In this document: piece by piece, positions 1 through 10,100 of the stretch
How positions within the stretch are numbered: the stretch's first letter is position 1
Layout of the letters: every line of letters begins with the position of its first letter
Assembly (NCBI RefSeq): GCF_030125375.1
Contig: NZ_JASJUU010000001.1
Location: 1,223,354-1,287,353 of the forward strand
Direction: 5' to 3'
Origin: Pseudoalteromonas umbrosa
GTDB lineage: Bacteria > Pseudomonadota > Gammaproteobacteria > Enterobacterales > Alteromonadaceae
Length of the DNA: 64,000 nucleotides
Notes under the pieces: model-generated
The model's database searches: none
Told to the model about the DNA's origin: nothing
Seen by the model: the letters and a program-made list of their open reading frames with translations, nothing else
Translations under genes and position numbers: made by a program

Positions 1-142
1 CATCCTTTTTTACTTTTTTCAGAACATTCCAAAGATAAAAAAGCATTCATTAGTATTGATTTTTGAGTATTTAGTACGCCTTATTTCTTCCCAATGTGCT
101 TACACTTTTTTAGACCGTAAAAACATGTAAAGGAAAACTAAT

Positions 143-1000
143 ATGAAATACTTCACACACACTGTGATGATTATGGGCGTAATATCCGCATTAAATACAA
201 CGGCTTATGCTAATGAGCCGCAAAATTCAGCGATCCGTGTTTTGATTGACGACCAAGGCACACCTTACATTCACAAAGACGATGCGTTTGATCCTTGGCA
301 AATTGCGCCACTTCCTTATTATCAAAAAACGGTCGCCGCCTCCGGTGGATACTTTCATTATCGTCCAAGCAGTGAAAGCTCCCCTGGATATGCTTACAAT
401 GAAGGCGCTACGTTTGCAGTTGGAGAGTATGGCATGGTCTTTAGATATCAAAACGATACTTGGCAACATGTATTCGGTTGCTTGGGTGCCGCAGATGTTT
501 CAACGTATAGTCCCAAACACGCATATTGTGTCACACAAACTGGGGATTTGAAGAAATTCAATTTGGTAGCTGAAAAGTTTGGTGGAAATTATGGGATCCC
601 CAATAAGCGCATTGTAAAAATTGATGTGAATGAAACTGGCGCTGTTTGGGCAATCACGGATGACAATGAACTTTACCAGCGGAACAACGGAAATTGGCAT
701 CAAATTAACATAAACTGTCCGCAAACATGCACCCTCAAAGATGTCGCAGTTGGTAGTGGTGAAGTCTATGTCACCGCACATATATTTAAAAATACACGTG
801 GTTCACAACAAGTTTATAAACTCAATGGTGATGAGCTAGAAAAGTTTGGGCACTTTTATAATATTGACGTCGATCGCGATAACACGATTTGGGCAATTTC
901 ATATGATTCAAAAACCCTTCACTATAAGCGCCCGGGCATGATTGATTTTGTAGAAGAGCAAAGAGTAAATCATGCTACAGTTGTGGATATTGGCGGGTAA
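143..1000 (+). CDS. Secreted tectonin-like beta-propeller protein
   Basis: A 285-residue protein with an N-terminal signal peptide (hydrophobic residues about 7-22, likely cleavage after AYA), so it is probably exported. The mature part has repeated strands of the form D-x-x-x-x-G/N-x-I/V-W-A-I, at about residues 170 and 250, which is typical of tectonin/lectin-like propeller repeats. Four Cys sit in two close pairs and could form disulfides. An AAAGGAAAA ribosome site lies just before the ATG. It stands alone on the plus strand, convergent with the CIS operon, and may not belong to that system. A surface or carbohydrate-binding role is an inference; no catalytic motif is visible. Confidence 0.6.
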   Translation: MKYFTHTVMIMGVISALNTTAYANEPQNSAIRVLIDDQGTPYIHKDDAFDPWQIAPLPYYQKTVAASGGYFHYRPSSESSPGYAYNEGATFAVGEYGMVFRYQNDTWQHVFGCLGAADVSTYSPKHAYCVTQTGDLKKFNLVAEKFGGNYGIPNKRIVKIDVNETGAVWAITDDNELYQRNNGNWHQININCPQTCTLKDVAVGSGEVYVTAHIFKNTRGSQQVYKLNGDELEKFGHFYNIDVDRDNTIWAISYDSKTLHYKRPGMIDFVEEQRVNHATVVDIGG

Positions 1001-1154
1001 TTAAATCATTTTTAATTGGCCAGACACGTAAAAGAAGTTATTCTGGTCAATAAACTCTTGGCTTTAACATTTAGAAAAGCTCGCCCTCTCTGCTCACCTC
1101 ATGTTAATGTTAACCTTTAATAATCATAAATACTTCATTAAAAAAGGAATTTAA

Positions 1155-1508
1155 TTGCTAAAAAGCATCACATTATTTTTTGAAAAAATATTTGAGTGGC
1201 ATTTATATTTTTTAGGGTACCTTGTATTTTTACTCTTATATTTACAAATTGTGATTGTGCCAATATTCTTTATGAGTTTGCTAGGCTCCATTGCATATTT
1301 ACATTTTGACCACTTTACTGCTTCAATTTTAATAGTAGGTTGTTTATTACTGGGGTTGTTGATTGGGTTATATTGGGCAGAGCGAACTCGTCGTGGCCTC
1401 GGCATTATTACTTTCCATGCATACTTGCTCTCAACACCAGAAATCGATGGTCATGGAACACACCTTCGAAGCGAAATAAAAAAACAACATAATAAAAAAG
1501 CTGCCTAA
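1155..1508 (+). CDS. Small two-helix membrane protein
   Basis: A 117-residue protein with a TTG start preceded by AAAAAGGAAT. Two or three hydrophobic segments (about residues 17-45 and 55-75) are followed by a basic, soluble tail rich in His, Lys and Arg. I do not recognise the family. The stop codon lies inside a strong hairpin terminator shared with the convergent lysozyme-like gene. Nothing links it functionally to the injection system beyond position. Confidence 0.55.
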   Translation: MLKSITLFFEKIFEWHLYFLGYLVFLLLYLQIVIVPIFFMSLLGSIAYLHFDHFTASILIVGCLLLGLLIGLYWAERTRRGLGIITFHAYLLSTPEIDGHGTHLRSEIKKQHNKKAA

Positions 1509-1519
1509 GCAGCTTTTTT
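1494..1519. terminator. Bidirectional intrinsic terminator
   Basis: The sequence reads A6, GCTGC, a CTAA loop, GCAGC, T6. The symmetric A and T runs allow it to stop transcription from the plus-strand membrane-protein gene and from the minus-strand CIS operon that ends at 1521. Confidence 0.85.
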
Positions 1520-1520
1520 A

Positions 1521-2126
1521 TTATGTTGTGGTCAAATACGCTAAACGCTGTTTAAAGCGCTCGCTAGGTACCTTGTGCCACAGCTCTTTATCAGACATCT
1601 CTTTACTGAATGCTTCAAGGTCATTTTGCACCACATAACGTTGGATCCGTCTACGAGTAGTCGGAGTATAATCACCGCGGTAACGCAAATCGATTAAGAT
1701 GTCTTTAATTTTAGGATGTAAATTTTCCCAATTTACCGGCCCGTATACCTTAACGCAATCAGCTTTATCACAGATGCGTTTAACATCTTTTGCCATCACT
1801 TCATATGTCTGCTCAAATAATAGGACTTGCTCTTTCGGGCTGACCTCAAAGCCTTGTAAGCCATGTTTTTCTATGAACTCTTTTGCCTCACTGCCATACA
1901 AGCCAGATGCTTTTGCCAGCAATTGGGCGTCTTCAAAAGCAACACCTGCTAGTTTTAAAGCTTGGATAATTTGCTCCGAACTGCGATGCTTCAAATCAAA
2001 GCCTCTGCCAATAGTTAGACCGGAGTACTGAGATGGCACGTGTAAGACACGGCTGTGGTATCGACCGCCCTCTTGCCCTTCTTGTTCAAATGTAAATTGG
2101 CCCACGCTAGGCTGCTGTATACTCAT
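1521..2126 (-). CDS. Pesticin-type (T4 lysozyme-like) muramidase
   Basis: A 201-residue protein. The N-terminal third holds an E-G-x-E-G-G segment (about residues 16-21) and a T-I-G-R-G-F-D-L motif about 20 residues later. This is the arrangement of the catalytic Glu and Thr in T4 lysozyme/pesticin-type enzymes that cut peptidoglycan between MurNAc and GlcNAc. A helical C-terminal half completes the fold. No signal peptide is visible, so it would act from the cytoplasm via the CIS or on cell lysis. It is the last gene of the structural operon, immediately before the terminator. It could help release particles by lysing the producer, or be a payload; the sequence does not decide. Confidence 0.7.
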   Translation of the reverse strand: MSIQQPSVGQFTFEQEGQEGGRYHSRVLHVPSQYSGLTIGRGFDLKHRSSEQIIQALKLAGVAFEDAQLLAKASGLYGSEAKEFIEKHGLQGFEVSPKEQVLLFEQTYEVMAKDVKRICDKADCVKVYGPVNWENLHPKIKDILIDLRYRGDYTPTTRRRIQRYVVQNDLEAFSKEMSDKELWHKVPSERFKQRLAYLTTT

Positions 2127-2223
2127 GCCTCTTTCCCTAAAAATATTATTTTGACTAGATTAAATCAGTCAAATGATCACTCAGATGATTTTCTATATTG
2201 GGTAAATTTAGTAAAATTCAACC

Positions 2224-2649
2224 CTATTGATGCAGGACATGCTCTTTTCGCATATTGCCGACAAGAGAAAAATAATTGATACCTGCAATTATCCAATCAT
2301 GTAACTTATCCGCAGGTATTTGATTTATTTGATGCAGCGTTTGCTCGCACATTTGGCTACTTGGTGAAATACCATAATATTTTTGCATTTCATGGAGCAT
2401 TATCGCTAAAAGGCCGTTAACGTTAAGCAGCAACAATAACTCTGCTGTTTTTTGATTCTTTATACGCCCACCTTTAAACTGTCTCCAAAGCTCCACTCCA
2501 TAGATTTGCTTAAATAAAACTTGGATTTCCTTATCATTAAAGCCTTGGCTATATAAGCTTTCCAAATGCATAGTTTGATTATTAATATCGTAGTTATATT
2601 TAAAGTTTTCTTCAAAAACATATCTAAACGCTTCTTGATAATTTGCCAC
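2224..2649 (-). CDS. GH108/phage-lysozyme-like protein, degenerate active site
   Basis: About 141 residues from a GTG start at 2649, chosen because AAGGAGAG precedes it; a longer frame would need a TTG at 2685 with no ribosome site. The middle and C-terminal parts, from the V-L-F-K-Q-I-Y-x-x-x-L-W segment onward, recall the peptidoglycan-binding helices of glycosyl hydrolase 108 endolysins. The N-terminal E-G-G catalytic motif of that family appears as E-E-N, so activity is doubtful. It lies between the muramidase gene and an unknown gene in the same operon. The assignment rests on pattern similarity recalled from the family, so treat it as tentative. Confidence 0.45.
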   Translation of the reverse strand: MANYQEAFRYVFEENFKYNYDINNQTMHLESLYSQGFNDKEIQVLFKQIYGVELWRQFKGGRIKNQKTAELLLLLNVNGLLAIMLHEMQKYYGISPSSQMCEQTLHQINQIPADKLHDWIIAGINYFSLVGNMRKEHVLHQ

Positions 2650-2729
2650 AGAGTCTCTCCTTAGCTTCTTTAAACACTGACGCAAAAACTTTTTATATGT
2701 GACAAAAAACCAAGGCGTAATTTATTTAA

Positions 2730-3308
2730 TTAACTTAACTTCCCTCTGATCTGTAAAAAGACCAAACTCAAAAAGTCTGACAACATAGACTTAAATTCAC
2801 TATGGTCCTCAAAATTAGGGGGGAATGGAAAGTGCGGAAATTGGTTCTCTGACGGCATATTTTGATAGTAATAATCGTCAGCAAAAAACAATGGCTGTGT
2901 TTGGCTTGTCACTAAGTCCGTAATGTACTTAGCATAAATAAACGCATGATTTGGGCGCGTAAATATTAGTAACCTATTTTGTGCCAATCCAGTGTCAAGA
3001 TCATCTGAATTTCCCGAAAAGACAAATGACACTTGTGTGATAACCTCTATCGCTTCGCTCTCTTCAAACAATGTTTGCTTCTCTATCTCAATATCCGCAG
3101 TATAACCTTGCTCAACCAATAAAGATTTAGCCAACTCCAAGTGTGGTAGTACGCGATTTGTAAATAAGTTATTCAAATGTTGGAGCAAATACCTACGATT
3201 ATACTCCAAATAGGCTTGTACTTTATTTTCTGCAACTTGATACTGCTGTTGACGCACTTGATGTTCCTCAATTAACGCGCGTAGATTCGAATGATTATTT
3301 ACAGGCAT
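2730..3308 (-). CDS. Unknown protein in CIS operon
   Basis: 192 residues from the ATG at 3308, which has GGAG six bases upstream; a longer GTG-started form (3341) lacks a ribosome site. The N-terminal 60 residues are strongly helical and Gln/Glu-rich, possibly a coiled coil. The remainder mixes strands with aromatic-rich loops (Y-Y-Y, and F-P-H-F-P-F near the C-terminus). No signal peptide or membrane segment. I do not recognise a family. Its place after the tape-measure gene suggests an assembly chaperone or accessory structural part, but that is inference from position. Confidence 0.6.
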   Translation of the reverse strand: MPVNNHSNLRALIEEHQVRQQQYQVAENKVQAYLEYNRRYLLQHLNNLFTNRVLPHLELAKSLLVEQGYTADIEIEKQTLFEESEAIEVITQVSFVFSGNSDDLDTGLAQNRLLIFTRPNHAFIYAKYITDLVTSQTQPLFFADDYYYQNMPSENQFPHFPFPPNFEDHSEFKSMLSDFLSLVFLQIRGKLS

Positions 3309-3379
3309 ACACTTCTCCATATTTAATTGGGACCAGCTCACTCGTTCGCGAGTCCATTTGATAATTGGTCTTGGGTTTG

Positions 3380-3408
3380 AGACACATCATTTGCCATATA
3401 ATGTGTCT
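3380..3408. other. Hairpin after tape-measure gene
   Basis: An 8-bp perfect inverted repeat, AGACACAT / ATGTGTCT, with a 13-base loop lies 47 bases beyond the tape-measure stop codon. No U-run follows on the minus strand, so it is more likely an RNA-processing or stability hairpin, or a weak attenuator, than a full terminator. Confidence 0.35.
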
Positions 3409-3454
3409 TCGTTTTAAGTTTTATTCTGGATTTTTTGTTGTGAGTTGAATCAAT

Positions 3455-6400
3455 TTAAAAGCCGTACTGCCATTCAATATTGATTAAGTCATTATTCAGC
3501 CAAGGAAGTTGAACAATCCCTAACCCCCACGGAAGCTTCATAAGCAAAATATCTTGAGGTTTACTATCGATGACAATGCAAACACCATTTGCGGTCAATT
3601 TGACTTCACCTGCTCTTTGTAAAAACATGGATTTAAACGCATCAGCTGGCATGCCTTTTAAGGCTTCCCAGCGGCTTATTGCTGCATTTACCATGTTTGT
3701 AATTTCATCACGTTCCTGTTCACTTATTGTGGCTTGCTCTTCGTATCTATGTTCAAGAGGTAAGCCGAGCAGCGCGTTAATAACAAAAGTCTCAGCCTCA
3801 CCGTCATCAATTCCTACGAGGTCGCAAAGCAACGCATGCGCTTTGTGTTGCGAAGCTTCGCTCTCAAATGACATGCCAGATTCATCCACATTGTCTAGTA
3901 ACGCTAATTTGTTAAATAAAATTTCTAAGAACGGCCAAAGTAAAACAACGCCAGCATCGACACTGATAAAGTGCTCAGAAGACTGCTGATAATGATATTT
4001 CAGCTCTGCCAATGCTGCCTCACTGTGTGTCTTAATATTTTGTGCATTCAAGTTGGCGAGTCTATTACGCTGTTTATTAACTTGTAGAGTCAGCCCTTTA
4101 AGCACTTTGCTTGTACTTCGCGCTAAAAGTGGAGGCGCCTCTTTATCATTAACATGCGATACAGTTTCAATGTCCTCGTGACTAGTGTTAGATAGCTGCA
4201 AGCGTTTATCTAAAGCGCTGGCTTCGAACTTTTGTTGAGACTTAGATAACCTGGCTTCAAGTTGCTGTTTAGGCAGCGGTAATAATGTGTTGCCCTCTAA
4301 TTCGCTCTCTGGCTGAGCAACTGCACTGCTATCCAAAGTGTGTTTCACGTCTCTTTTATGTAATTCATAAGATACAAGCTGATTTTTTACTTCTTCTAGT
4401 GTCTTTGCCGAGCGCAGCTGACCAATTGACTGCAGAGCATAATCCAGGTGCTCTTTACTATTTTTCTGAGGTGAAATTGGGGAGCCGTCACTCTCAGCTT
4501 GATTATCAGCCTCCCTTGTGATGACTGCATTTAAACTATCTTGCACTATTGTATCTTTAGTATCTTTTTGGTCGAGCTGATGCTCATCAAGCAAAGACAC
4601 CCACCACATTGATGACTTTTGTAATTGGCTTGGTAAATAGGGGTTTAGCGCATATAGCTTTTTTCTAATACCATCAAACGTCCACACCACTGAACTTAAA
4701 AGTTGTTGTGCCTCTTTGCCTGCAGGTGATACTAAATCCACTGGAAATAAAGCTTTCCAACTGTGCACATAAGACAGCAATTTAACCACCACCTCATGGC
4801 AAGCATGCAATTGAATTCCCAATTGGCTGGCTGAGATCACTTGTTGCAGCGCAGTCATATAACGCTTCAACTGAGTGACCATTACCAACTCTCGAGCGAG
4901 AACAAGCCCAGAGGGAGCTATTGGCTTATCTGATTTTGGATCTTGCGTTTCAACGCCCGCGTCTGGTAGCCCACCAGCCTCATTCCTGCTCACGTATTTG
5001 GCTGATTGCTTGTGTGCATCAAACAACAAGTCATTGGTTTGGTTTGTACCTATTGAGTGTAGAGTACTTTGCTGCATCATTCTGATGTGATTGACTATCT
5101 GTCCCAGCTTTTCACAAACTTGCGCCAACGTACTCAGTAAATTGTTTACAACCGACACCTGAGTTTGAGCATCAAGGTGGTTTAGCTTAGATTTAGCATA
5201 CTGTTCGGCTAATGAGCTGTGTTCAATTTGCCCTATGCGCTTTGTTTGGCTTGCAATAAGCTGCTTTAATTTTGTCGCACTGGCCTCAAACATGTCACTT
5301 CGAACAATTAACTGCTGCGTTTCATCCACTTGCGGTAATAAGACAGACAGCGTTAATTCTAATTGCAGCAGCTCAATTTGCTCTAATTTTGCTCGCTGCT
5401 TGCCATCAAATACAACACGCATAGATGGCTCAAAATAACTGACCTCACTCAGCATATGCTCTGCAGAATCACGCAGTGCTGTATGCTCATTTGCGGTGCT
5501 CTTACCTGACTCGATATCTGTGTTTTCTTGTTGTTGCTCAACTCCTACAGACTCATTACTAAAATCCGTAAGCTGAAAGCCCGATTTCCGCTGTTCAATT
5601 CGCTCATATTCATTACTCAGCCATGCATGCACTTGCTCAAGCAAGGCGCTATATACCACCACTTCTTCTTTAGTGCTGTCACTTCCTTTACTACCAAACA
5701 CATTTGTAAAGTAATGATTGAACTGAACAATAAATTGCGATGGTATATTGGTGATTTGACAGAGTAGCGCAAAAATACGTCGTGCATATTTTGGTGATTG
5801 CTTAGGTGCCCAATTGCACTCTGCCGCAGTGTGCTCTATCGCTTTGCGTTCACGAGCAATTAGATGAATTACCCTATTGCTTGCTCTATGATTTCTGTCA
5901 TATGGACTTTCAGCCAATAACATTGCTGCCAATAATCGCTGAATAGGCGCTCTTACTAATACGGGTAATGTTTGCTCGATGTCGTATTTAGCGATAAATT
6001 GACGCCAGTGAATTTGGCTCAAATATGGCAACTCTCCTGAGCTTGTTTGAGCAGCCAAAAGTTGAATTAAACGCTCAAGCGCACGAATAGTTTGTCGGCA
6101 ACCTCCACCTAGCGCGCCTCTGATTTGGGCTAATAGATAAGGTGTGCCTTGCTCGACGATTTCTACCGTCTGTTGCGGTAAGTCAAGACCTGTACCACGA
6201 TGTTCCAACACTTGTGTCAGCGCACCTGAATGATATGGCGCGAAATTGGTTCGATAATGAGGTAATGCCTTTGTTTTACTACTTACCTTTTTCAGCACAT
6301 TTAATAGTGATTTACAATCTTTAGTCGTTATTACCGCTTGGCCTTTTACTGCAAACCAGGTACTCAGGGCCCCAAAAATAGTCGGCTTTGTTTTTATTGA

Positions 6401-7177
6401 ATTAGCGACACTTTCTCGAACCGTTTCGTTAAACGCGGTATGCTCTTTATAAAATTGATAGCTTTGCACAAGCAGGGCTAAGCTTCTTTGACGAGTATGT
6501 AGACTTGATGCATATGCACTTCTCAGTAACTCAATGTCGAGCCACAATTGATAATGCTCTGACTCAGATAATCGAGTTAAAAACGCCATTGAACGACTAG
6601 AAATAACTCCTTCACTGATCACTGCAAGTGATGCTGCTAAAAGTGCCTCATCCTTATAAAATGCGTCTATAACATGCTTGCGCAAGCTTGGCCATTCTGC
6701 GCTATCTACCAAACTTAAAAATTGTAAAGGGCGATGATGCAAACTCAGCTCGCATGCTTTGACAACATCCAACATGGCCTGTTTTGACACAGCTGTTTTA
6801 CCGTGCGCGATTAACTCACCAAAAAGCGGCGCTGCCAGTGCGTAATTATTTTTAGGTAATTGACGCACATAGTCACTTAACTGCTGCGCCAAGGCGACAT
6901 TAAAAGCCGGCTGAAAAATAGCTTTGAAATAGCTCTCTGGGTCGCTTTGTAATCTGTGTAGATCAATGTCAGGTAACACAATTTCGAGATCACTTAGCGT
7001 CACAGAACCCATCGGCAAAGTTATGGACGGTAAATCAATTTGGAGTCGATTTATTTCCTTAGATAACCAAGTTTTAAACAGTGACTCTAGGTCAGCAATA
7101 CGATGCTGACCTGAGTTCACCAGATGTGCAGGGGCTTCTAATTCAGCCCCTATTTGACCAATTGCTAACCTCATCAT
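3455..7177 (-). CDS. CIS tape-measure protein
   Basis: A 1240-residue protein matching the contractile injection system tape-measure family (CIS_TMP). The N-terminal 110 residues carry the typical paired strands and L-x-x-x-F-x-x-W-L segment. The C-terminal 200 residues have the hallmark blocks: V-V-L-L-W-P-F-L, then L-L-G-L-P-L, then a W-x-A-L-K segment with F-L-Q-R-x-G, and finally L-P-W-G-L-G-x-x-x-L-P-W. The long middle is helical and Gln/Ser/Leu-rich, as expected for a rod that sets tube length. Its start codon overlaps the stop of the fibre gene by one base, indicating translational coupling. Confidence 0.85.
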   Translation of the reverse strand: MMRLAIGQIGAELEAPAHLVNSGQHRIADLESLFKTWLSKEINRLQIDLPSITLPMGSVTLSDLEIVLPDIDLHRLQSDPESYFKAIFQPAFNVALAQQLSDYVRQLPKNNYALAAPLFGELIAHGKTAVSKQAMLDVVKACELSLHHRPLQFLSLVDSAEWPSLRKHVIDAFYKDEALLAASLAVISEGVISSRSMAFLTRLSESEHYQLWLDIELLRSAYASSLHTRQRSLALLVQSYQFYKEHTAFNETVRESVANSIKTKPTIFGALSTWFAVKGQAVITTKDCKSLLNVLKKVSSKTKALPHYRTNFAPYHSGALTQVLEHRGTGLDLPQQTVEIVEQGTPYLLAQIRGALGGGCRQTIRALERLIQLLAAQTSSGELPYLSQIHWRQFIAKYDIEQTLPVLVRAPIQRLLAAMLLAESPYDRNHRASNRVIHLIARERKAIEHTAAECNWAPKQSPKYARRIFALLCQITNIPSQFIVQFNHYFTNVFGSKGSDSTKEEVVVYSALLEQVHAWLSNEYERIEQRKSGFQLTDFSNESVGVEQQQENTDIESGKSTANEHTALRDSAEHMLSEVSYFEPSMRVVFDGKQRAKLEQIELLQLELTLSVLLPQVDETQQLIVRSDMFEASATKLKQLIASQTKRIGQIEHSSLAEQYAKSKLNHLDAQTQVSVVNNLLSTLAQVCEKLGQIVNHIRMMQQSTLHSIGTNQTNDLLFDAHKQSAKYVSRNEAGGLPDAGVETQDPKSDKPIAPSGLVLARELVMVTQLKRYMTALQQVISASQLGIQLHACHEVVVKLLSYVHSWKALFPVDLVSPAGKEAQQLLSSVVWTFDGIRKKLYALNPYLPSQLQKSSMWWVSLLDEHQLDQKDTKDTIVQDSLNAVITREADNQAESDGSPISPQKNSKEHLDYALQSIGQLRSAKTLEEVKNQLVSYELHKRDVKHTLDSSAVAQPESELEGNTLLPLPKQQLEARLSKSQQKFEASALDKRLQLSNTSHEDIETVSHVNDKEAPPLLARSTSKVLKGLTLQVNKQRNRLANLNAQNIKTHSEAALAELKYHYQQSSEHFISVDAGVVLLWPFLEILFNKLALLDNVDESGMSFESEASQHKAHALLCDLVGIDDGEAETFVINALLGLPLEHRYEEQATISEQERDEITNMVNAAISRWEALKGMPADAFKSMFLQRAGEVKLTANGVCIVIDSKPQDILLMKLPWGLGIVQLPWLNNDLINIEWQYGF

Positions 7178-10100
7178 TAAATGTGGTCATTGCGCCAGAA
7201 GAAACGCGAGTGATTTAGTGGCCTGTCCAAATAAACCGCATGCCACAAGTAGTCACCATGGTGCTCTTCCTGCTCTTCTAGGTGATAACAGCCCACACTG
7301 AAGATGTGATCACCCTCACCTTGTTGTGCAGTATTGCGTCGCCAGAACCCTTTACAAATTAAGTTTTGACACTTATACGCACCGCCACCGTGTAGTTGTG
7401 CTGCGTTATTAATCGCAACCACTTCACTGTCATCACAGTGAGCAACCGCACCGCCGCGCTCAGCTTGACAATTTTCGGCGTTAATCTGTGCATACCTCAA
7501 GCCATAAGCAGCACCACCTTGGCGGCCAGCTCGGCAGTTACGAACATTATTGGCAGTCAGGTTGGTTACATCTTCACCATAAATTGCACCACCATCGCCA
7601 CTGACGGCATGGTTTTCAATCACACAATTAAGCTGTATTTGATCTGCATAGCGCAAATTAAACGCGCCACCATTGCCTTCATAAGCACTCAATTCTCTGG
7701 ATACTTCATGAATCGCACCATCAAACGTGAAACCATGCATCTCAACGTGTTTTACCATCGAATCTCTGTCACCGCGAATAAGGAAACGGCAACCTGCATG
7801 GGCTTTTACAATACGAGTTTCTCGCTCATTAAAACCGACAATGCTCAGGTTTGATCCCACTTCAACGGAGTTTTTCAGCTTATAGGCTCTTGAAACCTGA
7901 CGATGACCGTTGTGCGGGAACAACAAGATGGTCATGTTATGCAAACAGTCTCTAGAGAAGATTTCGTCAAACTCTTCTTGGTTGTGAATTGCTACAACCT
8001 TTTTGCCGCGACCAAAGCGCCATGCATGCTCATCGACATACGCTTTCACTGCAGCCTGCGTGGCAAGGACGTTGTCAGACGCCATTTCACCGCCAAGCTC
8101 ACAATCTGGAGATATCGCCTCAATATGCGGCCCTTCAGGAAGCTGCAATTGCGCGGGTGCAATTTGACCTTCTACAGCACAGTCACCAAAAATCTCTGCG
8201 CCTTGCTGCAAGTGAAGCCTGCTTTCAAGCAACAAATCACCTTCCACGGTCAATGTGTCCGATACTCGAACATCTCCACGTACATCTAATTTATGTTCAG
8301 GTACTTTACAACCAATACCCACATTCGCGTTGCCATCAACAATAAGCTCAGAATTGCCACGCACTGCGACATCAAGTGCTGATTCACCTTCACTGGTGTT
8401 TACTGCCACCATAGCGCTGTCATTATGGGATTCGCCAACTTTGAGGCTGTGCTCTGTGACTAATTTAGCTGCTTGTATTGAACCACTGACGAAAGAATTG
8501 CCTTTTACATGGGTATCACTGCCAAAGTTTGATTCCCCTTTCACTGCCAGATGGCTGTGGATATCCACATGCGGCTTAAACACAACTTGATTTGCAGCAT
8601 CGAGCCCTTCAACCACTAAGCTGCCACGCACCGTCGTGTCTTTATCAAAGTGAACCGCCTCTTTGAAGAACGCATTACCTCGAACCGTCAACTCTTCACC
8701 TAGGTGTAAGCTCTTTGCAAAGTCAGCATCGGCCAGCAGGTTTAATTTACGCTCAATCGTTGTCAGGCCTTCGATAGTTACTGTATCTTTGAACAGCGCG
8801 TCATCATACACAGTTAAATCTGAGCGCAGTTCAACATCGCCTAATATTTTCGCGCCATCTAAGCACTCAAGTAGACCAGTACCGCGTAGCACTCCATTGA
8901 GCTCGATATCTCCTTCAACCTTAATATCACCCAGAATATCCAATTCTACTTCTGGTTGCGCATTGCGGATCCCCACTTTACCATCTTTAAATACAATCGG
9001 GTTGACGCCTTTGTTATAAATCGCTAGGCCATACTCAAAGTGATTTTGATCAACACTCAATTGAGCACTGCGGCGTGTGGTTGAGGCCTCCTCATCAGAG
9101 GCATGCATTGCCAAACCAATCCTTGTTTCACCCTGTAGCTCTGACGTACCGTATACGTTCACGTTGCTTCTAAAGCTTGCGTATTCATTAACATGCAGGC
9201 TGTCGTCTATTTCCACTCGTCCATTAACAGCGAGGTCTTTTCTAAAGCAGGCATCTTCTCCGACCTCGAGAATATAATCTGGGCGCTCAACACCCAGGCC
9301 TAAGTTTCCATGACTAAATACCAATTGTGCTGCGCCGCTAGGGTCATCAATACGAAGCGCTTGTTGGTCTGTTTCGCAAATGTGAACTCTCGCCGTGGCT
9401 TGATAAGGAGCCAAAGACAAGTTGCCCGCAACATTTACGTCTGTTCTAAAGCTGGCATCATTATTTACAGTCAGTGCATCTCGACCTTCTGTGCCCTCAA
9501 TTTCTACACTGCCACCAGCATAATGTTCACCTGCAACAGATAAATTCTCTCCGATTTGAGCGCTGCGCCCTACCTGCAGATTTGATTTAATGTCACTGTT
9601 ACCATCAACAGTCAGATCAGCATCCAGTTGCACATTCTCTGAAACAAGAAGCTCTCCCTCCAATTGTGACTGACCCGCAACAAATAACGCCGCTCGTTGC
9701 ACATCGCCAGAGTTATTGGTCACGCTGACGTGCATGCCATTTTTCAGCTCAGCATGACCCAATAATTTAGATTTGCCATCCACTATTAAAGCGGTGCCTG
9801 TATCTTTAATGGTTAATTGGCCTGTAATATCAGCAAGACCTGTGACAGCAAAATTAACGCCATCTGTTGGAATTGCTTGATTAATGGCAAGTTGACCCGC
9901 TGCTGCCAATATTTCTGCATCTTGCGTCTGATTAGTAATTTTAAATACTGGGCTTTGTGATAACTGAGTTAATGCTAACTGGCTACTTGCAAAGTTCACT
10001 GCCACATGTTCGTTTTCAACGATAGAAAACTCACCGAATAGCTGCGAATTACCATACACATCAAAATTGGCAGATTTTTGCTCGCTGCCCACTTGGGTGT

